DNA of 64,000 nt from NCBI RefSeq assembly GCF_027497995.1, contig NZ_JAODBT010000001.1, forward strand, positions 1,886,488-1,950,487, in the 5' to 3' direction. The position numbers and the translations under genes are program-made. A model generated the notes under the pieces. The model was not told the DNA's origin, ran no database searches, and saw nothing but the letters and a program-made list of their open reading frames with translations. Source of the DNA: Stenotrophomonas sp. Iso1. Lineage in GTDB: Bacteria; Pseudomonadota; Gammaproteobacteria; Xanthomonadales; Xanthomonadaceae. This document shows positions 18,714 through 33,566 of this stretch, one piece after another (position 1 is the stretch's first letter; each line of letters begins with the position of its first letter).

Positions 18714-19270
18714 TGCGCGCCATCGCGCTGCTGGCGGGTTTGTTGTTGACCGGTGGTGCTTCGGCAGCCTCTGCCGACCGTGCCGATATCGGCCAGATCA
18801 TGCAGCAGTTGGGCATGGGCAGGCTGGGAGCGGATTCGGCGGCGAGCCTGATCGAGAACTTCCCGGCGTTGCAGACGCAGGATGCGGCAGGCAAGGCCTG
18901 CGCCACGCAGCAGGTGTCCACGATGCTGGACGTGCAGGTCCAGCAGGGCATCGTGGACAGCATGGGCACCGACGGCAAGACGCTGGTCAAGGAATGGAAA
19001 AAGTTCCTTGCCACGGATTCGGGCAGCGACATGGCGCGTACGTTCCAGGCCACGGCAGCGGCCATCGCCAGTGGCGATGAAGGCTTCGATGCCGGGCTGG
19101 ACGAAGACCGGAAGGCCGAGATTTCGCGCTTCATGGCGACCCCGGCGTTCCAGCGATTCATTGACGGGTTTGGCAGCGAGAGCCAATTGCCTGCGGACAT
19201 CGGCCAGCGTCTGGTTGATGTACTGCAGCGCGAATGCCGCATCGCGCTGGACCCGGAACAGATTTCCTGA
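18713..19270 (+). CDS. Exported protein of unknown function between carA and carB (DUF2059-like)
   Basis: A 185-residue protein with a signal peptide ([20 protein letters not shown]). The rest is helical, with a C-terminal segment MATPAFQRFIDGFGSES that resembles DUF2059-type periplasmic proteins, and two cysteines that could pair. It is inserted between carA (1-base overlap) and carB (54-base gap). Nothing suggests a role in carbamoyl phosphate synthesis; its place in the operon appears to be for shared expression. Confidence 0.75.
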   Translation: MRAIALLAGLLLTGGASAASADRADIGQIMQQLGMGRLGADSAASLIENFPALQTQDAAGKACATQQVSTMLDVQVQQGIVDSMGTDGKTLVKEWKKFLATDSGSDMARTFQATAAAIASGDEGFDAGLDEDRKAEISRFMATPAFQRFIDGFGSESQLPADIGQRLVDVLQRECRIALDPEQIS

Positions 19271-19324
19271 TCGACAGCGTGCGATCACTTCCCCCAGACA
19301 CGCTGTACTGACTTAGAGAAGACA

Positions 19325-22563
<3,239 letters not shown>

Positions 22564-22567
<4 letters not shown>

Positions 22568-23040
22568 GAGCTCCCATCACGATGAAGGGCGCCAAGCGCC
22601 TGCGTGAGGAACTTGATCACCTGAAGTCGGAAAAGCGCCCGAAGGTCATCGCCGCCATCGCAGAAGCACGCGAGCATGGCGACCTGAAGGAAAACGCCGA
22701 GTACCACGCCGCGCGCGAGGAGCAGGGCTTCATCGAAGGCCGCATCAAGCAGCTGGAAGGTGAGCTGTCGCACGCTGAAGTCATCGACATCAGCAAGCTC
22801 AACGCCGGCAGCAAGGTGGTGTTCGGCGCGACGGTGACGCTGGCCGACGTGGAAAGCGACGAAGAGAAGCGTTACCAGATCGTTGGCGACCTGGAAGCGG
22901 ACATCAAGCTGGGCTTGATTGCCATTTCCTCGCCGGTGGCGCGCGCGATGATCGGCAAGAACGAGGGCGATTCCATCGTCATCGACGCGCCGGCCGGTCA
23001 GCGCGAATACGAAATCGTCAGCGTCGAATACCTCGACTGA
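22564..23040 (+). CDS. greA: Transcription elongation factor GreA
   Basis: Enters the RNA polymerase secondary channel and rescues backtracked complexes by stimulating transcript cleavage. The 158 residues match GreA: an N-terminal antiparallel coiled coil with the acidic tip (residues about 40-50, [11 protein letters not shown]) and a C-terminal FKBP-like domain ([23 protein letters not shown]). The start overlaps carB by 4 bases and rpfE begins 2 bases after its stop. Confidence 0.96.
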
Positions 23041-23042
23041 CG

Positions 23043-23966
23043 ATGGCCAAGGCCACACTGCTGCTGCCTGCGCGCAGTCGTTTTCCGGCGGGTGCATTGC
23101 CGGCACAGGTGGCCGCCGCTCTGGGGCGAGCCGAACACGGGCTCGCCGAGGCGGGTGAGTCGGCGCAGCTGCGCCGGCATTTCACCATCGAGCCGGCAAG
23201 TTGGTCGGCGGCTGCACTCAGCCGCCACGCCGATGCCGGTGACGCCGATGGCAGCCTGTGGCTGCGCGCCGACCCTGCCAATGTCGTGCCCGACATGCAG
23301 GGCGCTCGGCTGATGGCGTCGGCCGAAACGTTGCGCCTGGAGCAGGCCGACGTGGATGCGCTGGTGCCGGAGCTGCAGACCTTGTTCGCCGGCTTCGGCT
23401 ATCAACTGGATGCACCGACGCCCTCGCGCTGGTATCTGCGTCTGCCCGAAGCCACGCCGTTGCCGACTTTCGTCGAGCCGGAAGTGGTGCTGGGCGATGA
23501 CCTATTTGAGCATCTGCCCGATGGCGACAACGGCCGCCAATGGCGCGCCTTGTTGACCGAAGCGCAGGTGGTGCTGCATCAGCATCCGTGGAACGAGCAG
23601 CGTGTTGCCGACGGCAAACGTGCGGTCAATTCCTTGTGGTTCTGGGGCGCGGGCACGCTGCCGGCGTCAGTGAGTACCGTGCATGCACAGGTGCGCAGCC
23701 GCGATGCCTTGTTGCAGGGCCTGGCGAAGATGGCCGGCGTGCGTATCGGCGGTGAGCAGACCGTGGATGCATTGGTCGATCTGCGCCAGCTGCGTTCTCT
23801 CGATCAACTTACGCGTGATGCGATCACGCCGCTGCTGGATGCCCTCGCTCGCGGCGAGCTGGAAGAACTGCGGCTGGATTTCGAAGACGGCACGCATTAC
23901 CGCATTCTTCGCGGCCAACGGTGGCGGTTCTGGAAAAAGCCGCTGACGGCGCTGACGGATGGTTGA
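23043..23966 (+). CDS. rpfE: RpfE-like protein (regulator of pathogenicity factors E type)
   Basis: A 307-residue soluble protein without a known fold that I can name; it starts MAKATLLLPARSRFP and ends in a strand-rich region with RILRGQRWRFWKKP. In Xanthomonas the gene between greA and recJ is rpfE, part of the wider rpf locus; its biochemical role is unknown, and annotators sometimes label it phosphoglycerate mutase, which the sequence does not support (no RHG motif). The identification rests mainly on gene order, greA-rpfE-recJ, and length. Its end overlaps recJ by 8 bases. Confidence 0.7.
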   Translation: MAKATLLLPARSRFPAGALPAQVAAALGRAEHGLAEAGESAQLRRHFTIEPASWSAAALSRHADAGDADGSLWLRADPANVVPDMQGARLMASAETLRLEQADVDALVPELQTLFAGFGYQLDAPTPSRWYLRLPEATPLPTFVEPEVVLGDDLFEHLPDGDNGRQWRALLTEAQVVLHQHPWNEQRVADGKRAVNSLWFWGAGTLPASVSTVHAQVRSRDALLQGLAKMAGVRIGGEQTVDALVDLRQLRSLDQLTRDAITPLLDALARGELEELRLDFEDGTHYRILRGQRWRFWKKPLTALTDG

Positions 23967-25686
23967 GTCGTTGAAGATCGTCCGCCGCGATATCGTCGAT
24001 GGCGGGCAATGGAACGGCGAAACTTTGCCGTTGCTGCAACGTATCTATGCCGCGCGCGGCGCGCTGTCGCCCGAGCAGGCACAGCCGCGCCTGGCGCAGT
24101 TGCATGCGCCGGAACTGCTGGGCGGCATGCAATCGGCGGTCGCGCTGTTGGCCGCTGCCATTGCTGCAGATAAACGCATTTTGATCGTCGGCGATTTCGA
24201 CTGCGACGGCGCCACCGCGTGTGCGGTAGGCGTGCGCGGATTGCGCATGCTCGGTGCGCGCGATGTGGTGCACGCGGTGCCAAACCGCATGGTGCACGGC
24301 TACGGTTTGTCGCCCGCGCTGGTGGAGGAATTGGCGGCGCTCAAACCGGATCTGCTGGTGACCGTGGACCATGGCATCGCCTGTCATGCCGGCGTCAACG
24401 CGGCAAAGGCGCTGGGTTGGCAGGTGTTGATCACCGACCACCATCTGCCCGGCGAACGGCTGCCGCCTGCCGATGCCATCGTCGATCCGAACGTGGACGG
24501 CGATGCGTTCCCGAGCAAGGCGCTGGCCGGCGTGGGCGTCATCTTCTACGTGTTGATGGCGTTGCGCCGTCATCTGCGCGGGCAGGGTGCGTTCGTCAGC
24601 CAGCCGGAGCCGGATCTGTTGACGCTGCTGGATCTTGTGGCCGTTGGCACGGTGGCCGACCTGGTGGCACTGGACGAAAACAATCGCGCGCTCGTGTCGG
24701 CCGGATTGCGGCGACTGCGTTCGGGCAAGGGTTGCGTCGGCCTGCGCGCCCTGATCGAAGCCAGCGGCCGCGACGTGCGACGCCTGAGCGCCAGTGACAT
24801 CGGCTTCGCGCTGGGGCCACGTTTGAACGCAGCAGGGCGCCTGGAAGACATGGCGCTCGGCATCGAGTTGTTGCTCACCGAAGACGCCTCGCAAGCGCGC
24901 GAGATTGCCGCGCTGCTGGAAGAGATCAACAGCGAGCGTCGCGCGGTGCAGCAGATCATGACCGACGACGCGGAGCTGGCGGTGTCGCGGGTGCTGATCA
25001 ACGACGACGGGCAACGCCCGGTCGCCGCGTGCCTGTTCGATGAGCAATGGCATCCGGGTGTGGTCGGCCTTGTCGCCTCGAAGATGAAGGATCGCCTGCA
25101 TCGGCCGGTGATCGCTTTCGCGCCTGCAGAGCCGGGTGGGACGGCATTGCGCGGCTCGGCACGTTCGATTTCCGGCTTCCATATTCGTGATGCCCTGGCG
25201 GCCATCCATGCCAATCATCCCGGTTTGATGGAGAAGTTCGGCGGCCACGCCATGGCGGCGGGATTGAGCCTGCCGTTGCAACAACTTGAAGCCTTCAAGG
25301 AAGCCTTCCAGGCCCAGGTGTTGGCGACGATGGAGCCGGCATTGCTGCAGCAGCAATTGCTCAGCGATGGTGAGCTTTCCAGTGCTGAACTGGATTTCCA
25401 ACACGCCGAAGCGTTGCGTCTGGCCGGCCCGTGGGGGCAGGGCTTCGCCGAACCCTTGTTCGACGGCGTATTCGAAGTGGTGGAATGGCGCGTGCTCAAG
25501 GAGCGCCATCTGAAGCTGGTACTGCGCCAAACCGGCAGCACCGCGCGCATCAACGCGATTCATTTCAGCGGCTGGCACGGCAGCGCGCCCGGCCAGCAGG
25601 TGCATGTCGCCTATCGTCTGGTCAGTGATGACTATCGCGGCGGCGAGGCGATCCAGTTGATCGTCGAGCATGTGAGCGCGGTTTAA
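23959..25686 (+). CDS. recJ: Single-stranded-DNA exonuclease RecJ
   Basis: A 5'-3' single-strand exonuclease used in recombination and mismatch repair. The 575 residues show the DHH phosphoesterase motifs: GDFDCDGATA, TVDHGIA, ITDHH and DPNVDGD, then DLVAVGTVADLV, and the DHHA1 region with GHAMAAG. Length matches E. coli RecJ (577). The start ATG at 23959 lies within the end of rpfE. Confidence 0.96.
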   Translation: MVESLKIVRRDIVDGGQWNGETLPLLQRIYAARGALSPEQAQPRLAQLHAPELLGGMQSAVALLAAAIAADKRILIVGDFDCDGATACAVGVRGLRMLGARDVVHAVPNRMVHGYGLSPALVEELAALKPDLLVTVDHGIACHAGVNAAKALGWQVLITDHHLPGERLPPADAIVDPNVDGDAFPSKALAGVGVIFYVLMALRRHLRGQGAFVSQPEPDLLTLLDLVAVGTVADLVALDENNRALVSAGLRRLRSGKGCVGLRALIEASGRDVRRLSASDIGFALGPRLNAAGRLEDMALGIELLLTEDASQAREIAALLEEINSERRAVQQIMTDDAELAVSRVLINDDGQRPVAACLFDEQWHPGVVGLVASKMKDRLHRPVIAFAPAEPGGTALRGSARSISGFHIRDALAAIHANHPGLMEKFGGHAMAAGLSLPLQQLEAFKEAFQAQVLATMEPALLQQQLLSDGELSSAELDFQHAEALRLAGPWGQGFAEPLFDGVFEVVEWRVLKERHLKLVLRQTGSTARINAIHFSGWHGSAPGQQVHVAYRLVSDDYRGGEAIQLIVEHVSAV

Positions 25687-25868
25687 CAAAGCCGGCGCTG
25701 CGACTGCTGAATCCGGTCGTGTTGTTTCATAGAATGCAGGCGCATCGATGCAATGTGTTGTCGCCGGAGTCCGTCGCGTGATCGCTCTTCCCCTCAAACT
25801 GCTGCAGCTGGTCAGTCGCGAACCCTCGGTTCGTGCACAGACCTGCACGCGACAAAAGGGCATCAGTC

Positions 25869-26384
25869 ATGACCGATAAGCCGATAGCAGCAACAACCAC
25901 CGACACCGACCTCCACTGGATGCATCACGCTCTGGCACTCGCTGACCGCGCCCAGCGTGAGTTCGACGAGATCCCGGTCGGGGCGGTGTTGGTCGGTGCC
26001 GATGGTGAGCTGCTGGGCGAGGGCTGGAACCTCAACATCGCCAGCCATGATCCCAGTGCGCATGCCGAGATCGTCGCGATGCGCGAGGCGGGCAAGCGCT
26101 TGGGAAACCATCGGCTGATCGGCAGCACGCTGTACGTGACCCTGGAGCCCTGCGCGATGTGTGCGATGGCGCTGGTGCATGCGCGTATCGCGCGGCTGGT
26201 GTTTGCGGCGGCTGACCCCAAGACCGGGGCCTGCGGCAGCGTGTTTGATCTTGTCGGCGACCCACGGCACAACCACCGTGTCGAGGTGCTCAGCGGGCTG
26301 CTGGCGCAGGATGCCAGCCTGCGCTTGACCAACTATTTCCGGGCCAAACGCGGCCGCCCGCTGCTGACACCGGGCGACCTTTGA
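25869..26384 (+). CDS. tadA: tRNA(adenine34) deaminase
   Basis: Converts A34 to inosine in tRNA-Arg(ACG). The 171 residues carry the zinc deaminase motifs: His65-Ala-Glu67 in SAHAEI and Cys95-x-x-Cys98 in LEPCAMC, spaced as in E. coli TadA. The C-terminal segment SGLLAQDASLRLTNYFRAKR is also typical. I use the ATG at 25869 (MTDKPIAATT); the extension to 25833 lacks a family match. It is on the same strand as recJ but separated by about 180 bases with no clear feature. Confidence 0.95.
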   Translation: MTDKPIAATTTDTDLHWMHHALALADRAQREFDEIPVGAVLVGADGELLGEGWNLNIASHDPSAHAEIVAMREAGKRLGNHRLIGSTLYVTLEPCAMCAMALVHARIARLVFAAADPKTGACGSVFDLVGDPRHNHRVEVLSGLLAQDASLRLTNYFRAKRGRPLLTPGDL

Positions 26385-26474
26385 CGCGGTCTACCCGCAG
26401 GGCCGGCGTATCATGCGCGCTTCGATATTCCGGCTGGCGGCGTTGTTTCGCCGGCCCACAGCACGAGGCAAGAC

Positions 26475-27047
26475 ATGGTGGATAACAAGGCAGGCAATGA
26501 CCGGTTGATCTGGATCGACCTGGAGATGACCGGGCTCGATACGGACAACGATTCGATCATCGAGATCGCCACTGTCGTTACCGACGCACAACTCAATGTG
26601 CTGGCCGAAGGGCCGGAGTTCGCCATTTCCCACCCATTGGCCACGCTGGAAGCGATGGACGAATGGAACCGCAATCAGCATCAGCGCTCGGGCCTGTGGC
26701 AGCGAGTGCTCGACAGCACCGTCACCCTGGGCCAGGCCGAAGCACAGACCATCGTGTTCCTGCAGGAATGGATCAAGGCCGGCGCCTCGCCGATGTGCGG
26801 CAACTCGATCTGCCAGGACCGCCGCTTCCTGCACCGCGAAATGCCGCGTCTGGAGAAGTACTTCCACTACCGCAACCTGGACGTGTCCACGGTCAAGGAG
26901 CTGGCCAAGCGCTGGGCGCCGACCGTCGCCGCCGGGGTGACCAAGACCTCCAGTCACACCGCGCTGAGCGACGTGCAGGACTCCATCGCCGAACTGCGCC
27001 ACTACCGCCAGTTCATGGGCGCGCTGGCAGGGCTGCCCCAGGCATAA
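26475..27047 (+). CDS. orn: Oligoribonuclease
   Basis: Degrades di- and short oligonucleotides, including pGpG from c-di-GMP breakdown, so it is linked to the EAL protein encoded at 9.4-12.0 kb in function if not in position. The 190 residues show the DEDDh exonuclease motifs: [10 protein letters not shown], the middle region with [12 protein letters not shown], and [19 protein letters not shown] near the C-terminus. Confidence 0.96.
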   Translation: MVDNKAGNDRLIWIDLEMTGLDTDNDSIIEIATVVTDAQLNVLAEGPEFAISHPLATLEAMDEWNRNQHQRSGLWQRVLDSTVTLGQAEAQTIVFLQEWIKAGASPMCGNSICQDRRFLHREMPRLEKYFHYRNLDVSTVKELAKRWAPTVAAGVTKTSSHTALSDVQDSIAELRHYRQFMGALAGLPQA

Positions 27048-27065
27048 GCCACGCCGCAGGCGGGT

Positions 27066-27089
27066 GTAGTGCCGAGCCACGCTCGGCAG
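27066..27089. repeat. REP/SMAG-like hairpin
   Basis: GTAGTGCCGAGC-CAC-GCTCGGCAG: a GTAG head followed by a perfect short stem. This is the form of the small palindromic repeats scattered between genes in Stenotrophomonas. It lies just after orn. A sister copy with a different stem is at 31561. Confidence 0.65.
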
Positions 27090-27177
27090 CTCCACCGAGA
27101 GGGCACCAGCCCCCAGCAACCCGAACGGCCGCAACCCCGCACATTCCATTCAACCCGCTGTCGCTATCATCGGCCGC

Positions 27178-28035
27178 ATGAACGAATTGACCGTGATGCC
27201 GAGCGATATCCGTAGCCATGACCAGGACATGGCCGATCTGCAGCGTGCCGTGGCCCTGCTGGAAGCACCCACGCTGACCGCGAAGATGGCCAACCTGATC
27301 GGTTCGCCGCTGGAATTCGTGGTGCGCAAGCTGCCCAGCGCCGTTTCCTCGCGTATCCAGAGCGTTACCGAAGCCGCGCTCTACAAGGCGGCGCAGACGG
27401 CGTTGTGGAGCATGGACAAGCAGCAGGGCAAGTCGGCGTCGCCACGCCTGCACAAGCTCGCCGCGGCCGCCTCGGGTGCGCTGGGTGGCGCTGGCGGCCT
27501 GCCGGCGTTGGCCATCGAGCTGCCGCTGTCGACCACCATCATCATGCGCGCGGTGGCCGATATCGCCCGCAGCGAAGGCTTCGACCTGAATGACTTCGCC
27601 ACCCGCCAGGCCTGCCTGGAGGTGTTCGCGCTCGGCGGCAACAGCGGCAAGGATGACGCCAGCGAGACCGGCTATTACCTCGCACGCGGTTTCACCACCG
27701 AAGTGATGCGGCATTTGTCGGCGGAACTGGCGGGTGGTGTCGCGACGGGTGGCCCCGGCGTGCTGCTCGGGTTGGGACCGAAGGAAGCGGGCCAGTGGCT
27801 GGCGAAGCTCGTCGAGAAAGTCGCCGTGCGCTTCGGCGTGGTGGTGTCGGAGAAGTTCGCCGCGCAGGCGGTGCCGGTGATCGGCGCGGTGGCAGGGGCC
27901 ACGTTGAACACGATTTTCATCGGTTACTACCAGGACATGGCGCGCGGGCATTTCATCGTCAAACGGCTGGAGCGCAAGTACGGCTTCGAGTCGGTGCGTC
28001 TGGTCTACGGCAGTCTGGCGGGGCGCATTTCGTAG
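27178..28035 (+). CDS. EcsC family protein
   Basis: A 285-residue protein of the EcsC family, whose biochemical role is unknown. The central region has Gly/Ala-rich hydrophobic helices (AAAASGALGGAGGLPALAIE and the following PLSTTIIMRAVADIA), the family core, and a second at AVPVIGAVAGATLNTIFIGYYQ. Such proteins are predicted to be membrane-associated. The gene ends facing ppsA with a shared terminator. Confidence 0.75.
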   Translation: MNELTVMPSDIRSHDQDMADLQRAVALLEAPTLTAKMANLIGSPLEFVVRKLPSAVSSRIQSVTEAALYKAAQTALWSMDKQQGKSASPRLHKLAAAASGALGGAGGLPALAIELPLSTTIIMRAVADIARSEGFDLNDFATRQACLEVFALGGNSGKDDASETGYYLARGFTTEVMRHLSAELAGGVATGGPGVLLGLGPKEAGQWLAKLVEKVAVRFGVVVSEKFAAQAVPVIGAVAGATLNTIFIGYYQDMARGHFIVKRLERKYGFESVRLVYGSLAGRIS

Positions 28036-28093
28036 CGACGCAAGGCTGCGCTCGGTGACGCGAGCGGGGCAGGGCTCACAACGCTCACCAACG

Positions 28094-28118
28094 AAAACCC
28101 CGCCGAAGCGGGGTTTTT
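28094..28118. terminator. Bidirectional terminator between ecsC-like gene and ppsA
   Basis: AAAACCCCGC-CGAA-GCGGGGTTTTT is a perfect stem flanked by A- and T-runs, so it can stop transcripts from both convergent genes. Confidence 0.92.
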
Positions 28119-28146
28119 GATTTACAGCCGGGCAGCTACAGCAGGA

Positions 28147-30522
<2,376 letters not shown>

Positions 30523-30718
30523 GCGCGATGCTCCGTTTGGCCATCGCCCGAGGCGGGCTTGGGATGGCCACGTCCGTAGGAAGAAGCCAATATGATGCAG
30601 TGCACACCCAAGCGGCACAAGCTTGTGACAATACTTTGTCTTGTGCTTGTCTTTCCCGGGACAGGGTACGTCCAAGCATCCTGTCCTGAGTCAGGACCAT
30701 CACTTCGAGGGATCGCGC

Positions 30719-31540
30719 ATGACGGCAATTCGGCCGGTTTTCTATGTCTCTGACGGTACCGGCATCACCGCCGAAACCATTGGCCACAGCCTGTTGACCC
30801 AGTTCAATGGCTTCAGTTTCGTTACTGATCGCATGTCATTCGTGGACGATGCCGACAAAGCCCAAGAGGCGGCGGCGCGTATCCGGGCGGCCGGGGAGCG
30901 TTATCAAGTGCGGCCGATCGTCATCAGTTCCTGCGTGGATTCCAGCCTCGGCGGGATTCTGGAGGAGAGCGGGGCGCTGGTTCTGGACGTGTTCGCGCCG
31001 TTTATCGGCCCGTTGGAAAGTGAACTGAACGCTGCCAGGCACTCCAAAGTGGGTCAGGCCCATGGCATGGTCGACTTCGATACCTACCATCGGCGCATCA
31101 ATGCGATGAATTTTGCGCTGAGTCATGACGACGGCATCGCGGTGAACTACGACGAAGCCGACGTGGTGCTGGTCGCGGTATCGCGCGCCGGCAAGACCCC
31201 GACCTGCATTTATCTGGCGATGCATTACGGCATCCGCGCGGCCAACTACCCGTTGACCGAGGAAGACTTGGAAAACGACCGTCTGCCGCCGCGCCTGCGT
31301 CCCTATCGCAACAAGCTGTTCGGGCTGACCATCGACCCGGAACGTCTGCAGCAGATCCGCCAGGAACGCCGGCCGAACTCGCGCTATGCCAGCGCCGAAG
31401 TCTGCAAGCGTGAGGTTTCGGCGGCGGAGACCATGTTCCGCATGGAGCGCATCCCGACCTTGAGCACCACCCATACCTCGATCGAGGAAATCTCCAGCAA
31501 GGTGCTGGGGACGCTGGGTCTGCAGCGCGAAATGTACTGA
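30719..31540 (+). CDS. ppsR: PEP synthetase regulatory protein (kinase/pyrophosphorylase)
   Basis: A bifunctional DUF299 protein that inactivates PpsA by ADP-dependent phosphorylation of a threonine next to the catalytic histidine, and reactivates it by Pi-dependent removal. The 273 residues include the N-terminal [19 protein letters not shown] and the P-loop-like [14 protein letters not shown]. It is divergent from its target ppsA, the usual arrangement. The ATG at 30719 follows GAGGGATC. Confidence 0.95.
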   Translation: MTAIRPVFYVSDGTGITAETIGHSLLTQFNGFSFVTDRMSFVDDADKAQEAAARIRAAGERYQVRPIVISSCVDSSLGGILEESGALVLDVFAPFIGPLESELNAARHSKVGQAHGMVDFDTYHRRINAMNFALSHDDGIAVNYDEADVVLVAVSRAGKTPTCIYLAMHYGIRAANYPLTEEDLENDRLPPRLRPYRNKLFGLTIDPERLQQIRQERRPNSRYASAEVCKREVSAAETMFRMERIPTLSTTHTSIEEISSKVLGTLGLQREMY

Positions 31541-31560
31541 GTCGGCGCTCTCGCCGCCCC

Positions 31561-31584
31561 GTAGTGCGGAGCCAAGCTCCGCAC
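31561..31584. repeat. REP/SMAG-like hairpin
   Basis: GTAGTGCGGAGC-CAA-GCTCCGCAC: same GTAGTGC head and layout as the copy at 27066, with compensating stem changes. It lies 20 bases after the ppsR stop. Confidence 0.65.
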
Positions 31585-31695
31585 CAATCCGCCGGGCGCC
31601 GGCACCGACCACAACCAGGCACCACCCAGTCTGCGCTTGTATCCGACAGGTCCACAAGGCTGCACCCGACACGACACCGCGTGTACGATCAGCCC

Positions 31696-32205
31696 ATGTC
31701 ACAGGCACTTTTCCGCATCGATCGCATCCCCCGTCTGAGCCGCCTCAGCTGGTTGATGGGCTTGTATGCGGAAAATTACGGGCACCTGGTGCGCTTGTTC
31801 GCACCGCAGCAGCTGAAAGCGGGTACGTATTCCTCGCGCATTGGTGATGGCCTGGATCTGCGTCTGGATGTCATTGAATGCCATCGCTACACGGTCGAAT
31901 TGCGCATGACGTATGACCTGTGCGATCCGGTCACCGGCGAGCCTGATCCGTCCGCGTATGTGCGTCTGTACGGCGATGCGCGGCAGGCCGAGGCCACCCA
32001 TTGTTATGTGGGGCGGCGCTGGCAGGACGTGGTTGGCATGTACCCGCCAGCCGATGAGCTGATCAGCCACCGCATGCGCATGAACACCTTCCTAGGCAAG
32101 TGGCTGGAATACCTGGCCGAGCGCGGCCATGGCGTGGCCACCCTGCATCGCATCGACACCGATGCCGCCGTGGTACGTCGGGTTCCTTCCGCGCTCGAAC
32201 ACTGA
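31696..32205 (+). CDS. DUF1249 (YqiB-like) protein
   Basis: A 169-residue protein related to E. coli YqiB, of unknown function. The family pattern is visible: LSWLMGLYAENYGHLVRLF at the N-terminus, then LDLRLDVIECHRYTVELRM and YPPADELISHRMRMNTFLGKWLEYL. The start is the ATG at 31696, because upstream codons run into the low-complexity intergenic stretch. It is followed by a nudix gene, as yqiB lies near nudF in enterobacteria. Confidence 0.85.
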   Translation: MSQALFRIDRIPRLSRLSWLMGLYAENYGHLVRLFAPQQLKAGTYSSRIGDGLDLRLDVIECHRYTVELRMTYDLCDPVTGEPDPSAYVRLYGDARQAEATHCYVGRRWQDVVGMYPPADELISHRMRMNTFLGKWLEYLAERGHGVATLHRIDTDAAVVRRVPSALEH

Positions 32206-32258
32206 GGCGCAGCGGCAATCGGCCATAATGCGCGTTCCCCTGTTTCTGGTTGCCGCAG

Positions 32259-32747
32259 ATGCCGTACACCCCGATTCTGGCCACGCTTGGTTACGTGCTG
32301 TCCCCTGATGGCACGCAGGCCTTGATGATCCACCGCAACACCCGTCCCGGCGATATCCACCTGGGCAAGTACAACGGGTTGGGCGGCAAGATGGAGCCGG
32401 ACGAGGACATCCTGGCCTGCATGCATCGCGAAATTCGCGAAGAAGCCGGCATCGAATGTGGCACCACCCGCATGCGCGGCACCATCAGCTGGCCGGGTTT
32501 CGGCAAGAACGGTGAAGACTGGTTCGCCTTCATCTTCGTCGTCGACGACTACACCGGCACGCCACTGGAATCCAACCCGGAAGGTACGTTGGAGTGGGTC
32601 GCGGTGGACCAGCTGGAGTCGCTGCCGCTGTGGGAGGGTGATCGCAATTTCCTGCCGTTGGTGTTCGACGAGGACCCCCGGCCGTTCCACGGCGTGATGC
32701 CGTACCGCGACGGTCGGATGCAGTCCTGGGCTTACACCCGGTTATAA
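32259..32747 (+). CDS. Nudix hydrolase, probable 8-oxo-dGTP diphosphatase
   Basis: A 162-residue nudix protein. The nudix box is complete: G-K-M-E-P-D-E followed seven residues on by REIREEAGI. The segment NGLGGKMEPDEDI and the C-terminal region (FHGVMPYRDGRMQSWAYTRL) resemble MTH1-like 2-hydroxy/8-oxo-purine triphosphatases. Substrate is inferred. ATG at 32259 is preferred to the TTG at 32250. Confidence 0.85.
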   Translation: MPYTPILATLGYVLSPDGTQALMIHRNTRPGDIHLGKYNGLGGKMEPDEDILACMHREIREEAGIECGTTRMRGTISWPGFGKNGEDWFAFIFVVDDYTGTPLESNPEGTLEWVAVDQLESLPLWEGDRNFLPLVFDEDPRPFHGVMPYRDGRMQSWAYTRL

Positions 32748-32898
32748 CCGCACCGCTGCGCTGCGTGAGCTGCCGGTTGAAGTGCTTTGCAGGCAGGGCC
32801 CGCGCGGCGTGTTGAACGGCTGAATCGGCGGCACATCGTGCTGTCACGTACACAGGCGCTCGCGGTAATCTGTGGCGGTCCATGCCTTGTGAGTCCCC

Positions 32899-33513
32899 AT
32901 GAAACGTCACTTTTCGATGCTTCGCGAGTTTCAGCTTGCGGACTGGTTCACGCTCGGCAACGCCTTCTGCGGCACTGGCGCGGTGTTTGCCGCGATGCGC
33001 TTCCTGCAGGACGGACAGCGCGGCTACCTGATGTTCGGCATGGCGCTGATCCCGCTGGCCTTCATTTTCGATGCGCTGGACGGGCGGGTGGCGCGCTGGC
33101 GGCAGTCGTCGTCCACGCTGGGTCGCGAGCTGGATTCGCTGGCCGATGTGATCTCCTTCGGCGTGGCGCCAGCGGCGCTGGCCTATGCCTGCGGCATGCA
33201 GGGCGGCTGGGACTGGCTGGTGCTGAGCTACTTCGTCTGCTGCGGCGTCAGCCGTCTGGCCCGCTACAACGTCACCGCCGAGGCGATTTCCGGTGATTCG
33301 GACAAGGTGCCGTACTTTGAAGGCACGCCCATCCCGACCAGCCTGGCACTGGTGATCGTGCTGGCCCTGGCGGCGCACTTCAGCGCCATCGGCCCGGCCT
33401 TGTGGGGCGGTAGCTGGCAGCTGGGCCCGTGGCAGCTGCATCCGATGGTGCTGCTGTTCGCGCTGTCCGGCTCGTTGATGATCAGCAAGACGTTGCGCAT
33501 TCCCAAACCCTGA
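32899..33513 (+). CDS. pssA: CDP-diacylglycerol-serine O-phosphatidyltransferase
   Basis: Makes phosphatidylserine, precursor of phosphatidylethanolamine, in the inner membrane. The 204 residues hold the CDP-alcohol phosphotransferase motif D-G-x2-A-R-x8-G-x3-D-x3-D, seen from DALDGRVAR to ELDSLAD, and five to six membrane helices. This is the type II (membrane) PssA rather than the E. coli soluble type. It ends 53 bases before phaE. Confidence 0.9.
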   Translation: MKRHFSMLREFQLADWFTLGNAFCGTGAVFAAMRFLQDGQRGYLMFGMALIPLAFIFDALDGRVARWRQSSSTLGRELDSLADVISFGVAPAALAYACGMQGGWDWLVLSYFVCCGVSRLARYNVTAEAISGDSDKVPYFEGTPIPTSLALVIVLALAAHFSAIGPALWGGSWQLGPWQLHPMVLLFALSGSLMISKTLRIPKP

Positions 33514-33566
33514 ACCGGGCTCCGAGTGGCATTGCTATCATCGCCAGGCAATCAGGGAATCAACCA

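Noticed and set aside
23043..23966. Naming the gene between greA and recJ a phosphoglycerate mutase
   Set aside because: No RHG/histidine phosphatase motif can be found in the translation; the label seems to come from weak annotation transfer.
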